Source of the DNA: Bacteroidota bacterium
GTDB taxonomy: Bacteria > Bacteroidota > Bacteroidia > Chitinophagales > Chitinophagaceae
Assembly: GCA_026391125.1 (NCBI GenBank)
Contig: JAPLEO010000107.1
Coordinates: 1-64,000, forward strand
Direction of reading: 5' to 3'
DNA: 64,000 bases
The notes under the pieces were generated by a model. That model was not told where the DNA came from. It searched no databases and saw only the letters and a list, made by a program, of their open reading frames with translations. A program made the position numbers and the translations under genes. Of this stretch, positions 56,163-64,000 are shown piece by piece. Each line of letters begins with the position of its first letter. Within the stretch, counting starts at the first letter, position 1.

Positions 56163-56648
56163 ATGAATGCAAACTTCTCCAAGTTTCAAAAAATTATTAA
56201 TAATCGAATTAAGTTTCGATTCTTTCTACTTCAGAAATTACCAGCAGCTTGGATAGCAGGTTTGCGCATGCAAAAATTTGAGGTTGAGATAGCGGAGGTA
56301 ACTGTAACTTATAAATGGCTCAATCAAAATCCATTTAGGTCGATGTACTTTGCTGTTCAAGCAATGGCAGCAGAGATGAGTACAGGGATGTTGGCTTTTG
56401 GACAGATTTATCAAAGAGATCCTTCTGTAAGTATGCTGGTGGTTGGCATGGAAGCAAAATATCATAAAAAAGCAATTGATAAAATTACATTTACCAGCAC
56501 TGATGGTGTTGAAATAGCTGAAGCCATTGAAGAAGCATTGAAAACTGGGGAAGGTCAAACTAGAAAATGTTATTCTGTTGGAAAAAATATGGCAGGAGAT
56601 ATTGTTTCAGAATTTTGGTTTACTTGGAGTTTTAAAGCAAAGAGTTAA
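56163..56648 (+). CDS. DUF4442 hotdog-fold protein
   Basis: A protein of about 161 residues resembling the DUF4442 family, related to thioesterases of the hotdog fold. Conserved patches are KLPAAWIAGLRMQKFEVEIAEVTVTYKWLNQNPFRSMYFAVQAMAAEMSTG and the C-terminal VGKNMAGDIVSEFWFTWSF. A GTG at 56154 gives a slightly longer reading; the ATG at 56163 is preferred. No reaction is established for the family. Confidence 0.85.
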   Translation: MNANFSKFQKIINNRIKFRFFLLQKLPAAWIAGLRMQKFEVEIAEVTVTYKWLNQNPFRSMYFAVQAMAAEMSTGMLAFGQIYQRDPSVSMLVVGMEAKYHKKAIDKITFTSTDGVEIAEAIEEALKTGEGQTRKCYSVGKNMAGDIVSEFWFTWSFKAKS

Positions 56649-56698
56649 AAGATTGAATTCATTAGATTAAAACCCGCATAGAGGGAGGAGGATTTAAT

Positions 56699-58102
56699 AT
56701 GAAGATCGCATTTCATGGTGCTGCTAGAACAGTTACTGGATCAAAACATTTAATTACATTAAAGTCTGGTATCAAAATTCTGTTAGACTGTGGGATGTTT
56801 CAGGGCATGGGTAAGGAAACAGATGCAATGAATCGTGACTTAGGTTTTGATGCTGCTTCAGTTGATGTAATGATTCTTTCTCATGCGCATATAGATCATT
56901 CAGGTTTAATTCCTAAACTGGTGAGTGAAGGTTTTGCTGGTAAAATTTATTGTACACCAGCTACCAAAGAATTAGCAGGAATCTTGTTAGAAGATTCTGC
57001 TGAGATTCAACGTTCAGATACCAAGTTTATTAATAAGAGAAGATTGAAACAAGGCCTTCCTTTATATGAACCACTATATTCAGTGGATGATGTTACAAAG
57101 GCGATGGCCGGTTTTGAAACGGTTGAATATGGCAATTGGAAAACAGTGTTGCCTGGAATTGAAGTTCAGTTTACAGATGCGGGTCATATAATAGGCAGCG
57201 CTGCAGTAAGTTTAAAAATCACAGAAAACAATCAACTTACCAGAATCTGTTTCAGTGGCGATGTTGGGAGATACCGTGATGTAATCCTTAGGTCACCAGC
57301 AGTTTTCCCTCAAGCAGATTATTTGTTATTGGAAAGTACCTATGGAAATAAGTTGCATGATGAAGTATATAGCTCGCCTGATACTTTATTGAAATGGATA
57401 CAACATACTTGTTCTGTAAAAAAAGGCAAACTCATCATACCTGCATTTAGTGTAGGTAGAACTCAGGAAATATTATACGATCTTAATCAATTGTTCAATG
57501 AAAAAAGGTTGCCCAAAGTACCAATCTATGTAGATAGTCCTTTGAGTAGAGAAGCAACTGAAATGATTAAAAAATATCCAAAGTATTTTAATAGCAGGAT
57601 TCAAAAAGTAATGGAGCATGATGATGATCCTTTTGATTTTGAAGGACTCAATTATATTAAAACAGTTGACGAAAGTAAAAACTTAAATTTTTTAGAACAG
57701 CCATGTGTGATTATTTCAGCTAGTGGAATGGCCGACGCAGGAAGGGTGAAGCACCATATCATGAATAATATTGGTGGTTCACAGAATACTGTTTTAATGG
57801 TGGGTTATTGTGAGCCAAGATCATTAGGTGGAAGGCTAATGAATGGAGATAAAGTAGTTAGAATCTTTGGAGAAGAATTTGATGTGGTAGCAGAAATTGC
57901 TTCCATGAAAAGTATGAGTGCACATGGAGATTATGAGGACCTTTGTCAGTTTATCAGTTGTCAAGACACGCAACAAGTAAAAACGCTTTTCCTAGTTCAT
58001 GGCGAATATGATGTGCAAAAAGATTTTGCAAAGCGTTTAGAGCGTAAAGGGTTTAAAGATGTAGAAATCCCTGATCTTCATGAAGAAAAAACAATCAATT
58101 AA
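56699..58102 (+). CDS. MBL-fold beta-CASP RNA-processing-type nuclease
   Basis: A 467-residue metallo-beta-lactamase/beta-CASP protein of the CPSF73-like type. Zinc motifs are HAHIDHSG (about residues 61-68), DAGHIIGSA and FSGDVGRYRDVIL; the beta-CASP part has ESTYGN, IPAFSVGRTQEILY and SASGMADAGRVKHH; HGEYDVQ is near the end. Such bacterial proteins are annotated as RNA exonuclease-like, but targets are unknown. It has a strong Shine-Dalgarno-like GGGAGGAGG, unusual in this genome. Confidence 0.92.
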   Translation: MKIAFHGAARTVTGSKHLITLKSGIKILLDCGMFQGMGKETDAMNRDLGFDAASVDVMILSHAHIDHSGLIPKLVSEGFAGKIYCTPATKELAGILLEDSAEIQRSDTKFINKRRLKQGLPLYEPLYSVDDVTKAMAGFETVEYGNWKTVLPGIEVQFTDAGHIIGSAAVSLKITENNQLTRICFSGDVGRYRDVILRSPAVFPQADYLLLESTYGNKLHDEVYSSPDTLLKWIQHTCSVKKGKLIIPAFSVGRTQEILYDLNQLFNEKRLPKVPIYVDSPLSREATEMIKKYPKYFNSRIQKVMEHDDDPFDFEGLNYIKTVDESKNLNFLEQPCVIISASGMADAGRVKHHIMNNIGGSQNTVLMVGYCEPRSLGGRLMNGDKVVRIFGEEFDVVAEIASMKSMSAHGDYEDLCQFISCQDTQQVKTLFLVHGEYDVQKDFAKRLERKGFKDVEIPDLHEEKTIN

Positions 58103-58110
58103 TTTATAAC

Positions 58111-58947
58111 ATGGTTACAATTTTTTTGAAGAAAAGATTCTCGATCATCGTGTTGATGTTGTTAAGTAGTTTACTTATAAATGCGCAAACAACTTCAGAA
58201 AATTGGCATGGGTTTAAAAAACAAAGTTTTAAAATTGACACTGCATCTGCATATATCGTGGTCCCAGAAAAACCATTGGAAGGGAACCCATGGTTGTGGC
58301 GTACTTACTCCCCTGAATTTCATACTGAAATAGATAGCTTTTTAGTTTTACGTGGTTTTCATATTGCGTTTATTAATATCAACAATAAATATCTATACGG
58401 TCAGCCTGCATTGATGGATATTTGGAATAAGTTTTATACCTATCTGATCAATGAAAAAAAACTTTCTAAAAAGCCTGCTTTGTCTGGTGCAGTAAGAGGA
58501 AGTTTATGCGAATTTGCTTGGGCTAAATTATATCCTGATAGGGTTAGTTGTATTTATGCAGAGAATCCAGTTTCTGAAATAAAAAGTTGGCCTGGTTCAA
58601 AAATGAAAGGGGTAGGCGCAAGTGCAGATCAATGGAAGCAATTAATAGCTGCATACGGGTTTAATGAAGAACAGGCTTTGAATTATGCTGATAATCCCAA
58701 AGACAATCTCGAAAAATTAGCTTCTTATAAAGTGCCTCTATATTTTAGTTTTGGATTACATGATGCAATGATCCCGTACGAAGAAAATGCTTTGGTCATT
58801 GCAGAAAAATATATTCAGTTGGGCGGCCCCGTCATGATTTATCCAATGACAAGAGGAAAGCAAGAACAAAATGGGCACCATGTACCGATCGAACAACCAG
58901 CTGGAATTGCAGATTTTATTGTGAATGCCTGGAAGAATTCTAATTAA
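58111..58947 (+). CDS. Exported alpha/beta-hydrolase-fold protein without nucleophile serine
   Basis: A 278-residue protein with signal peptide 1-26 (LLINAQ). Alignment by eye to alpha/beta hydrolases of Bacteroidota places the nucleophile elbow at SGAVRGS, where G-x-S-x-G should read; residue 128 is Val rather than Ser. The acid and His regions (GLHDAMIPYEENA, GHHVPIEQPAG) are kept. Either an inactive binding protein or one using another residue. It follows the nuclease gene by 8 bases. Confidence 0.8.
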   Translation: MVTIFLKKRFSIIVLMLLSSLLINAQTTSENWHGFKKQSFKIDTASAYIVVPEKPLEGNPWLWRTYSPEFHTEIDSFLVLRGFHIAFININNKYLYGQPALMDIWNKFYTYLINEKKLSKKPALSGAVRGSLCEFAWAKLYPDRVSCIYAENPVSEIKSWPGSKMKGVGASADQWKQLIAAYGFNEEQALNYADNPKDNLEKLASYKVPLYFSFGLHDAMIPYEENALVIAEKYIQLGGPVMIYPMTRGKQEQNGHHVPIEQPAGIADFIVNAWKNSN

Positions 58948-58980
58948 TTTGTTCTGATCTCAATCAGCGCTATATTTTTG
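58948..58980 (+). promoter_or_regulatory. Promoter of the HAD gene
   Basis: TTTG at 58948-58951, 21 bases, TATTTTTG at 58973-58980; predicted start near 58987, 20 bases before the ATG. Confidence 0.6.
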
Positions 58981-59006
58981 CGCATCAATTACTTTTAACT
59001 AATACT

Positions 59007-59675
59007 ATGTCGCTTCCTATAAAAGCTTTTTTGTTTGACTTGAATGGAACCATGATCGATGACATGATGTACCACTGTAAAGCATGGTTTAATATACTTA
59101 ATGATGACCTAGGTGCAGACCTTACTTGGGAGCAAGTGAAAGAGCAGATGTATGGGAAAAATACGGAACTCTTGATTCGTGTATTTGGGAAAGATCGATT
59201 TACACAGGAGGAGATGGACTTCCTTTCAGTTGAAAAAGAAAAGAGGTATCAAGCGGAATATCGCCCCATATTAAAATTGATTGATGGCTTAGACGAATTT
59301 TTAGAAGAATCGAAACAAGCTGGAATTAGCATGGGTATTGGATCTGCTGCGATCCCATTTAATATCAATTTTGTATTGGACGGATTGAGTTTGCACCACT
59401 ATTTCAGATCAATTGTAAGTGCAGATGATGTTATAGAAAGCAAACCAGATCCAGAAACCTATTTAAAAGGGGCAGCAGAATTGGGTGTTTTGCCTGAAGA
59501 ATGTATTGTATTTGAAGATGCACCAAAGGGTGTGGAAGCAGCCAAAAGAGCAGGTATGCAAGCCATTGTATTAACCACCATGCACGAAGCACATGAGTTT
59601 GCAGCTTATGATAATATCATTGGGTTTATTAAGGATTATAATGATTTAATATTTAGGAACCTGATTCATAAATAA
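59007..59675 (+). CDS. HAD-superfamily protein, beta-phosphoglucomutase-like, DxN motif
   Basis: A 222-residue HAD subfamily I protein with a helical cap. Motif I is FDLNGT: the nucleophile D11 is present, but the second Asp of DxDGT is Asn (N13). Motif II is in GIGSAA, motif III Lys in ESKPDPETYLKGA and the metal Asp in VFEDAPKGVEAAKRAG. In phosphatases and mutases the second Asp is the general acid/base, so chemistry may differ or be slow. It has its own promoter and a shared terminator; it lies convergent to the arabinose operon and could act on a sugar phosphate. Confidence 0.9.
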   Translation: MSLPIKAFLFDLNGTMIDDMMYHCKAWFNILNDDLGADLTWEQVKEQMYGKNTELLIRVFGKDRFTQEEMDFLSVEKEKRYQAEYRPILKLIDGLDEFLEESKQAGISMGIGSAAIPFNINFVLDGLSLHHYFRSIVSADDVIESKPDPETYLKGAAELGVLPEECIVFEDAPKGVEAAKRAGMQAIVLTTMHEAHEFAAYDNIIGFIKDYNDLIFRNLIHK

Positions 59676-59682
59676 TCCTTGC

Positions 59683-59721
59683 AAAAAAAAAGCCTCGATA
59701 TACATACATCGAGGCTTTTTT
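59683..59721. terminator. Bidirectional terminator, HAD gene / arabinose operon
   Basis: AAGCCTCGAT at 59690-59699 pairs with ATCGAGGCTT at 59708-59717 (8-base loop), with A and T runs on either side, between convergent genes. Confidence 0.92.
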
Positions 59722-59737
59722 ATTACTTCTTTTGCTT

Positions 59738-61295
59738 CTACCAAAACTTCACATACAGTGCAGTAATAATAAATAGAATAGTAACTATTAAAACAGTTGT
59801 TGATGGTTCTAACTTAAACATTGATTTATCCAACTCGAATGCTTTAGGGTTGATTTTAGGACCAGCAAAACTTACTGCAACCATTGCAATCATTGTAAAT
59901 AAGAATGATAAACCCATACAAATATGGAATGGTATTTCAAAACCACCTTTGCCATTTGGATAAGCCGTATACAATATTGTTTCATTTCCAAAAAGACTTG
60001 GAGCGAATTCATTGAATAAAACAGACAAAAGGAATCCTGTTAACAGACCCACAATTGCTGCAGTACCAGTAGTTCGCTTCCAAAACATTCCTAAAAAGAA
60101 CATTGCAAATACACCCGGACTTATGAAACCAGTATATTTTTGGATATAAGTAAATCCACCAACGCCACCAATACCCAATATATCGTTCCACGTAAATAAT
60201 ACTGCTAAAATCATAGCAGCAAATACAGCGAAGCGACCAATATATACCTGACTTTTTTCATTAGCGTCTTTCTGAATATATTTTTTATGGATATCTAAAG
60301 TATAAATAGTTGAAATGCTATTTACTTTCCCAGCAAGTGAAGCAACTATTGCTGCGGTAAGTGCAGCAACTGATAAACCTTTTAAACCAGTTGGTAAAAA
60401 AGTTAGTACCGCAGAATAAGCGCCATCCTTACCTCCAACTAATTGAGGTAAATGACCTGATTGGTATAATACAAATGCGGCAATACCAGGAAGCATTACG
60501 ATCAAAGGCATCATTAATTTAAGGAAACCTGCAAACAAGATACCTGTTCTAGCAGTTTGTAGATCTGCACCCAATGCACGTTGCGTGATATACTGGTTAC
60601 AACCCCAATAGTTAAGGTTAATGATCCAGATACCCTGCAATCGCATTTTCACCAACACCGAAATAAGACCCTACTGTAGTTAATGCGATATAGGTAGTTA
60701 CTAGTCCGCCGATGATCAATACAGCTACTTGAATAACATCTGTATAAGCAACCACTTTCATTCCGCCCAAAGAAATCAATAATGCAAAAATGGAAAGGCC
60801 AATCATAATAACGTGGAGATAACCACCACCTGCAATTCCGTTTATCGCAACTGCTCCTAAATACAGAATAGAAGTTAGGTTCACAAAAACGTATAAGAAC
60901 AACCAAAACACCGCCATGATCAAAGCAGTTGATTCGTTATACCTAGTTTTTAAAAATTGCGGCATGGTATAGATCTTGTTCTTTAAATAAACAGGAATAA
61001 ACCAAATCGCAATAATGATTAACGCAACAGCGGCCAACCACTCATATGCTGCAACGGCAATACCTAAAAAAAATCCCTCGCCACTCATTCCAATAAATTG
61101 TTCTGCAGAGATATTTGAGGCGATCAAAGAAGCTCCAATTGCCCACCATGTTAGGGAACCTTCTGCAAGGAAATAAGCTTTTGCATCGTGCTCGTTTTTT
61201 TTACGTTTTCGATAGATGCTGTATCCATATCCCGCTACAATAACGAAGTAAATGATGAATACCAGATAGTCAGCAAAGGCAAGGTTTTTGTTCAT
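59738..61295 (-). pseudogene. SSS-family sodium/sugar symporter, disrupted
   Basis: Two frames make one transporter. The 5' part (61295-60618, 225 residues) has the SSS N-terminal helices (EGSLTWWAIGASLIASNISA, GMSGEGFFLGIAVAAYEW) and stops after YFGVGENAIAGYLDH. The 3' part (60658-59738) resumes in another frame at GIWIINLNYWGCNQYITQRA and runs to the end. Relatives (vSGLT-like) have roughly 50 residues between these blocks, so a deletion at the GGTAT junction near 60625-60640 removed a loop and a helix region and lost the frame. It lies directly downstream of araA, so the intact gene would be the arabinose or oligosaccharide importer. Confidence 0.8.
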
Positions 61296-61327
61296 TATTT
61301 AATTTTAAATATTTGTGGGTAATTTAG

Positions 61328-62818
61328 TTATTTATATGCGATTTCGTTCCAGCGTAATTCGTTTTTGAACTGATTTATTTTTGTGTCTTTGCCAATTAAT
61401 AAATATTCTATCCCAGCCATTTCAGCAAAGTCTTCTAAATGGTCGGCGCTTAGGCTTTGGCTATAACAGGTGTGGTGTGCGCCTCCGGCAAGAATCCAAG
61501 CAGCACATCCTGTATGCATATTTGGATAAGGTTTCCATAATACGCGTGCAACAGGTAACATTGGTAAAGGATTAAATGATGTAACTGCCATTACTTCATT
61601 TACTAAAAGACGGAAGCGATTTCCCATATCTACAACAGAGGCGTTAATAGCCGGACCAGGTCCTGAGTTAAATACTAATCGTACAGGATCTGCTTTCCCA
61701 CCTATTCCCAGCGGATGTATTTCGCAACTAGGTTTTGCATCTGAAATGGATTCGCAAATCTCTAACATGTGGGCACCCAATACCATGCGATTGTCGGGAT
61801 TAAAATGGTACGTATAATCTTCCATAAATGATGTGCCGCCTTTTAATCCACTTCCCATAACTTTCATGGCGCGCACCAATGCAGCAGTCTTCCAATCACC
61901 TTCTCCTGCAAATCCATATCCTTTAGTCATTAATCTTTGAGCTGCGATACCTGGAAGTTGCACTAGTCCGTGAAGATCTTCAAAAGTGGTAGTGAATCCT
62001 TTGAAATTTCCATTCACTAAGAAAGTTTCGATACCAATTTCAATACGTGCAGCTTCTCTTAGTGATTGGTGTTGTGTTCCACCTTTTTGCAAAGAATCTA
62101 CAAGGGTATATTCGTCTTCATAAATAGCGATCAATTCATCAATTTGTTCTTCACTTACTTGATTAACTACTGCAACTAGATCTCCTACACCATAGGTATT
62201 TACAGAATAACCGAATTTTGTTTCTGCCTCTACTTTATCTCCTTCAGTAACTGCAACGTAGCGCATATTATCACCAAATCTTACAAACCTTGCGCCTTGC
62301 CAATCATGCCATCCAGCAGCGGCACGCATCCAGCCATCAATTTTTGAAAGTGATTCATTGTCTTGCCAATGGCCTACAACTACTTTTCGATTGATACGCA
62401 TTCGAGTCATCATGAATCCAAATTCACGATCTCCATGAGCGCTTTGATTTAAATTCATGAAGTCCATATCAATGGTGCTCCAAGGAATATCTCTATTAAA
62501 TTGGGTATGAAAATGGAGTAAAGGTTTATTCAAAATCTTCAAACCGTTGATCCACATTTTTGCTGGAGAAAAAGTATGCATCCATGTCATTACACCAATA
62601 CAGTTGGTTGCATTATTAGCTTCTTGCATCACTGCAGTTACTTCAGCTGTTGATTTAACTGTTGGTTTATAAACCACAGTAACTGGTAATCTATCTTCTT
62701 CATTTAAGTATGCTGAAATGGTCTTCGAATGTTCTGCAACTTGATGCAAGGTTTCTTCGCCGTATAGATCCTGACTTCCAGTTATGAACCAGACTTCAAG
62801 TGTTTTTAAATTAATCAT
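61328..62818 (-). CDS. araA: L-arabinose isomerase
   Basis: A 496-residue manganese enzyme converting L-arabinose to L-ribulose, the first cytoplasmic step of arabinose use. Characteristic regions are [17 protein letters not shown] at the N-terminus, [46 protein letters not shown] and the C-terminal metal-site region [19 protein letters not shown]. Length matches the family. It sits 22 bases after the GH127 gene; ribulokinase and epimerase are not in the window and may lie upstream. Confidence 0.97.
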   Translation of the reverse strand: MINLKTLEVWFITGSQDLYGEETLHQVAEHSKTISAYLNEEDRLPVTVVYKPTVKSTAEVTAVMQEANNATNCIGVMTWMHTFSPAKMWINGLKILNKPLLHFHTQFNRDIPWSTIDMDFMNLNQSAHGDREFGFMMTRMRINRKVVVGHWQDNESLSKIDGWMRAAAGWHDWQGARFVRFGDNMRYVAVTEGDKVEAETKFGYSVNTYGVGDLVAVVNQVSEEQIDELIAIYEDEYTLVDSLQKGGTQHQSLREAARIEIGIETFLVNGNFKGFTTTFEDLHGLVQLPGIAAQRLMTKGYGFAGEGDWKTAALVRAMKVMGSGLKGGTSFMEDYTYHFNPDNRMVLGAHMLEICESISDAKPSCEIHPLGIGGKADPVRLVFNSGPGPAINASVVDMGNRFRLLVNEVMAVTSFNPLPMLPVARVLWKPYPNMHTGCAAWILAGGAHHTCYSQSLSADHLEDFAEMAGIEYLLIGKDTKINQFKNELRWNEIAYK

Positions 62819-62840
62819 ATAGTTTGCTTTTCGTTATATT

Positions 62841-64000
62841 TTATTTTGTAATTAGTTCTGCTGCCGTTATTTTTTCAGGAATCCAAACAGTCATTTCTCC
62901 TTTTCCTCTATTTGCCCAAGCATAATAGGGGATAGCAGTAAATGGTTTTTTGTTTGTTTTTATTTCTTGTCCATTCGCACTGATCTCTACGATAGATGCT
63001 TGTGATTTTAATTCCACTACGCCATGTAATAAATCTGCGTTGTAAATAGCATTTAATTTTGAAGTAGCTGGGAGAATGATGTTTGAAGTTGTTCCAGAGT
63101 TATCTTTCCACTCTGCACAATACATTAGCGGTCCTCTTTGTAACGACAGTTTGCCAATATTATCTTTTATCAGAGTATCGGAAGCCACTTTCCTTGATTC
63201 CATTGGAAGGATCACTTGAATCAGGTCATTCTTTTGCCAGGTTCTTTTCAAAATAGCATATCCATTTTGTATTTGATAATCTGCATTTTTTCCGTTGATG
63301 AGAATAACAACTTTTGAAGTTGATACATTCGTAAAGTGATACAAATTATTGGGTAAGGCAATATTTTGTGCCCAACCTGGAATGCGAATCAGCATATTAA
63401 AATCTGTTGGCTGTGCTGTATTAATAATAAACTTCAAATTTCCATCCCAAGGATAATTGTTCTCCTGTTTAATTTGAATGCTCTTGTGATTTAATTGTAG
63501 AGAGGCAGTTCCAGCGATGAACAGATTTGCATAGATGCTATCATTTTTCTGTGCATAGATATAGCCTGGTATCGAAGGCATCATGCGTGCAATATTAGTA
63601 GGGCAACATGAACATTCGAACCATCCAGATCTTTCAGACTCCATATCTGCATGATTTAAATAATGATGGATCTGCATGGCATTTGTATAGAAAAACGATT
63701 TGCCATCAAGGCCTACTCCAGACAGAAAACCATTATACAAAACCTTTTCTAATACATCAATATATTGTGCATCGCCGTGCAATAAGAACATTCTTTGATT
63801 AAAATAAATATTAGCTATTGCTGCACAGGTTTCATTATAAGCAGTTGCGTTTGGAAGCTCATAATTTGCACCAAACCTTTCTCCATCTCCTATTGCACCC
63901 ACACCTCCTTGTACATACATTTTTTTGCCAGTCTCATTTTTCCAAATTCTATCAACAGCCGCCAACATTTCTTTGTCTTCTGTTAATGCAGCTATATCTG
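62841..64000 (-). CDS. GH127 beta-L-arabinofuranosidase (DUF1680), 5' end outside window
   Basis: A partial protein; the frame is open to the window edge and the residues before the internal Met at 63968 (IAALTEDKE) fit the family, so the gene continues beyond 64000. The catalytic zinc-site pattern of GH127 is intact: NETCAA (general acid Glu and Cys) and the CSCCPTN triplet with two further Cys. It releases L-arabinose from arabinofuranosyl glycans such as extensin or arabinan side chains, feeding AraA directly downstream. Signal peptide not visible because of truncation. Confidence 0.93.
   Translation of the reverse strand, partial: DIAALTEDKEMLAAVDRIWKNETGKKMYVQGGVGAIGDGERFGANYELPNATAYNETCAAIANIYFNQRMFLLHGDAQYIDVLEKVLYNGFLSGVGLDGKSFFYTNAMQIHHYLNHADMESERSGWFECSCCPTNIARMMPSIPGYIYAQKNDSIYANLFIAGTASLQLNHKSIQIKQENNYPWDGNLKFIINTAQPTDFNMLIRIPGWAQNIALPNNLYHFTNVSTSKVVILINGKNADYQIQNGYAILKRTWQKNDLIQVILPMESRKVASDTLIKDNIGKLSLQRGPLMYCAEWKDNSGTTSNIILPATSKLNAIYNADLLHGVVELKSQASIVEISANGQEIKTNKKPFTAIPYYAWANRGKGEMTVWIPEKITAAELITK

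Noticed and set aside
60618..60658. Two overlapping but independent SSS transporters
   Set aside because: Each half lacks what the other has; the overlap marks a frameshift in one gene.
1..64000. tRNA, rRNA, prophage or intact transposon
   Set aside because: I read the intergenic regions on both strands and found no cloverleaf with CCA-type ends, no rRNA core sequence and no transposase or phage gene.

Overview
The window looks like a chromosomal segment of a Bacteroidota bacterium, most likely a Chitinophagaceae relative (Sediminibacterium/Ferruginibacter type). This rests on AT-rich DNA, a SusC/SusD pair, DUF5777, DUF5723, DUF1573, LruC and DUF6992-type proteins, SecA of about 1100 residues, fused alpha/beta E1 2-oxoacid dehydrogenase, fused malic enzyme/phosphotransacetylase, and promoters of the TAnnTTTG type. 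The genus is inference. I see no rRNA, tRNA, CRISPR array, phage or intact transposase gene.

Layout. 1-4891: TSUP exporter, GH95 fucosidase-type hydrolase and serine dehydratase, apparently one operon. 5220-11080: SusC, SusD and a third lipoprotein, closed by a strong terminator. 11249-12315: a broken DUF1543 gene facing an SDR that lacks the catalytic Tyr. 12650-15457: a secreted fusion of a barrel-like hydrolase region and a C-terminal FGE-sulfatase (SUMF1) domain. 15576-19299 (minus): DUF5777 barrel, YceI, OB-fold anchor protein, a monohaem lipoprotein and a four-repeat haem lipoprotein, a plausible outer-membrane electron-transfer locus. 19743-25827: LruC surface lipoprotein, an octahaem-HEAT-TPR lipoprotein and a DUF5723 barrel. 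26020-27501: ECF sigma factor, small membrane protein and Spy-like protein.

27502-27929 is a gene-free stretch with a terminator, an inverted-repeat relic and a convincing unannotated small RNA on the minus strand. 27930-49880 is mostly housekeeping: aminotransferase, two DUF1573 proteins, fused E1, DCC protein, YebC, APC permease, DAACS symporter, DedA, MFS, GT9, malate dehydrogenase, TlpA-like protein, MlaF-like ATPase, LysA, ScpB, AtpG, DUF6992-like protein and SecA. 50142-59675 (plus): DeoC, SPOR protein, M20 amidohydrolase, malic enzyme, MlaE-like permease, a frameshifted thioredoxin, DUF4442, beta-CASP nuclease, a serine-less alpha/beta hydrolase and a HAD protein. 59738-64000 (minus) is an L-arabinose operon: GH127 beta-L-arabinofuranosidase (runs off the window), AraA, and an SSS sugar symporter broken by a deletion plus frameshift.

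How it fits together. The polysaccharide genes at both ends (GH95, SusCD, GH127, AraA) point to use of plant-type fucose- and arabinose-containing glycans. The middle carries central metabolism and envelope maintenance. The haem-rich region suggests periplasmic or outer-surface redox chemistry. Three genes (DUF1543, thioredoxin, SSS symporter) are disrupted by small indels or deletions, so either local decay or draft-assembly errors must be considered. The most interesting unexplained items are the small RNA at about 27641-27743, the haem-lipoprotein/DUF5777 locus, the hydrolase-SUMF1 fusion, and a recurrent TAnnTTTG-N4-ATG start geometry that implies leaderless mRNAs.
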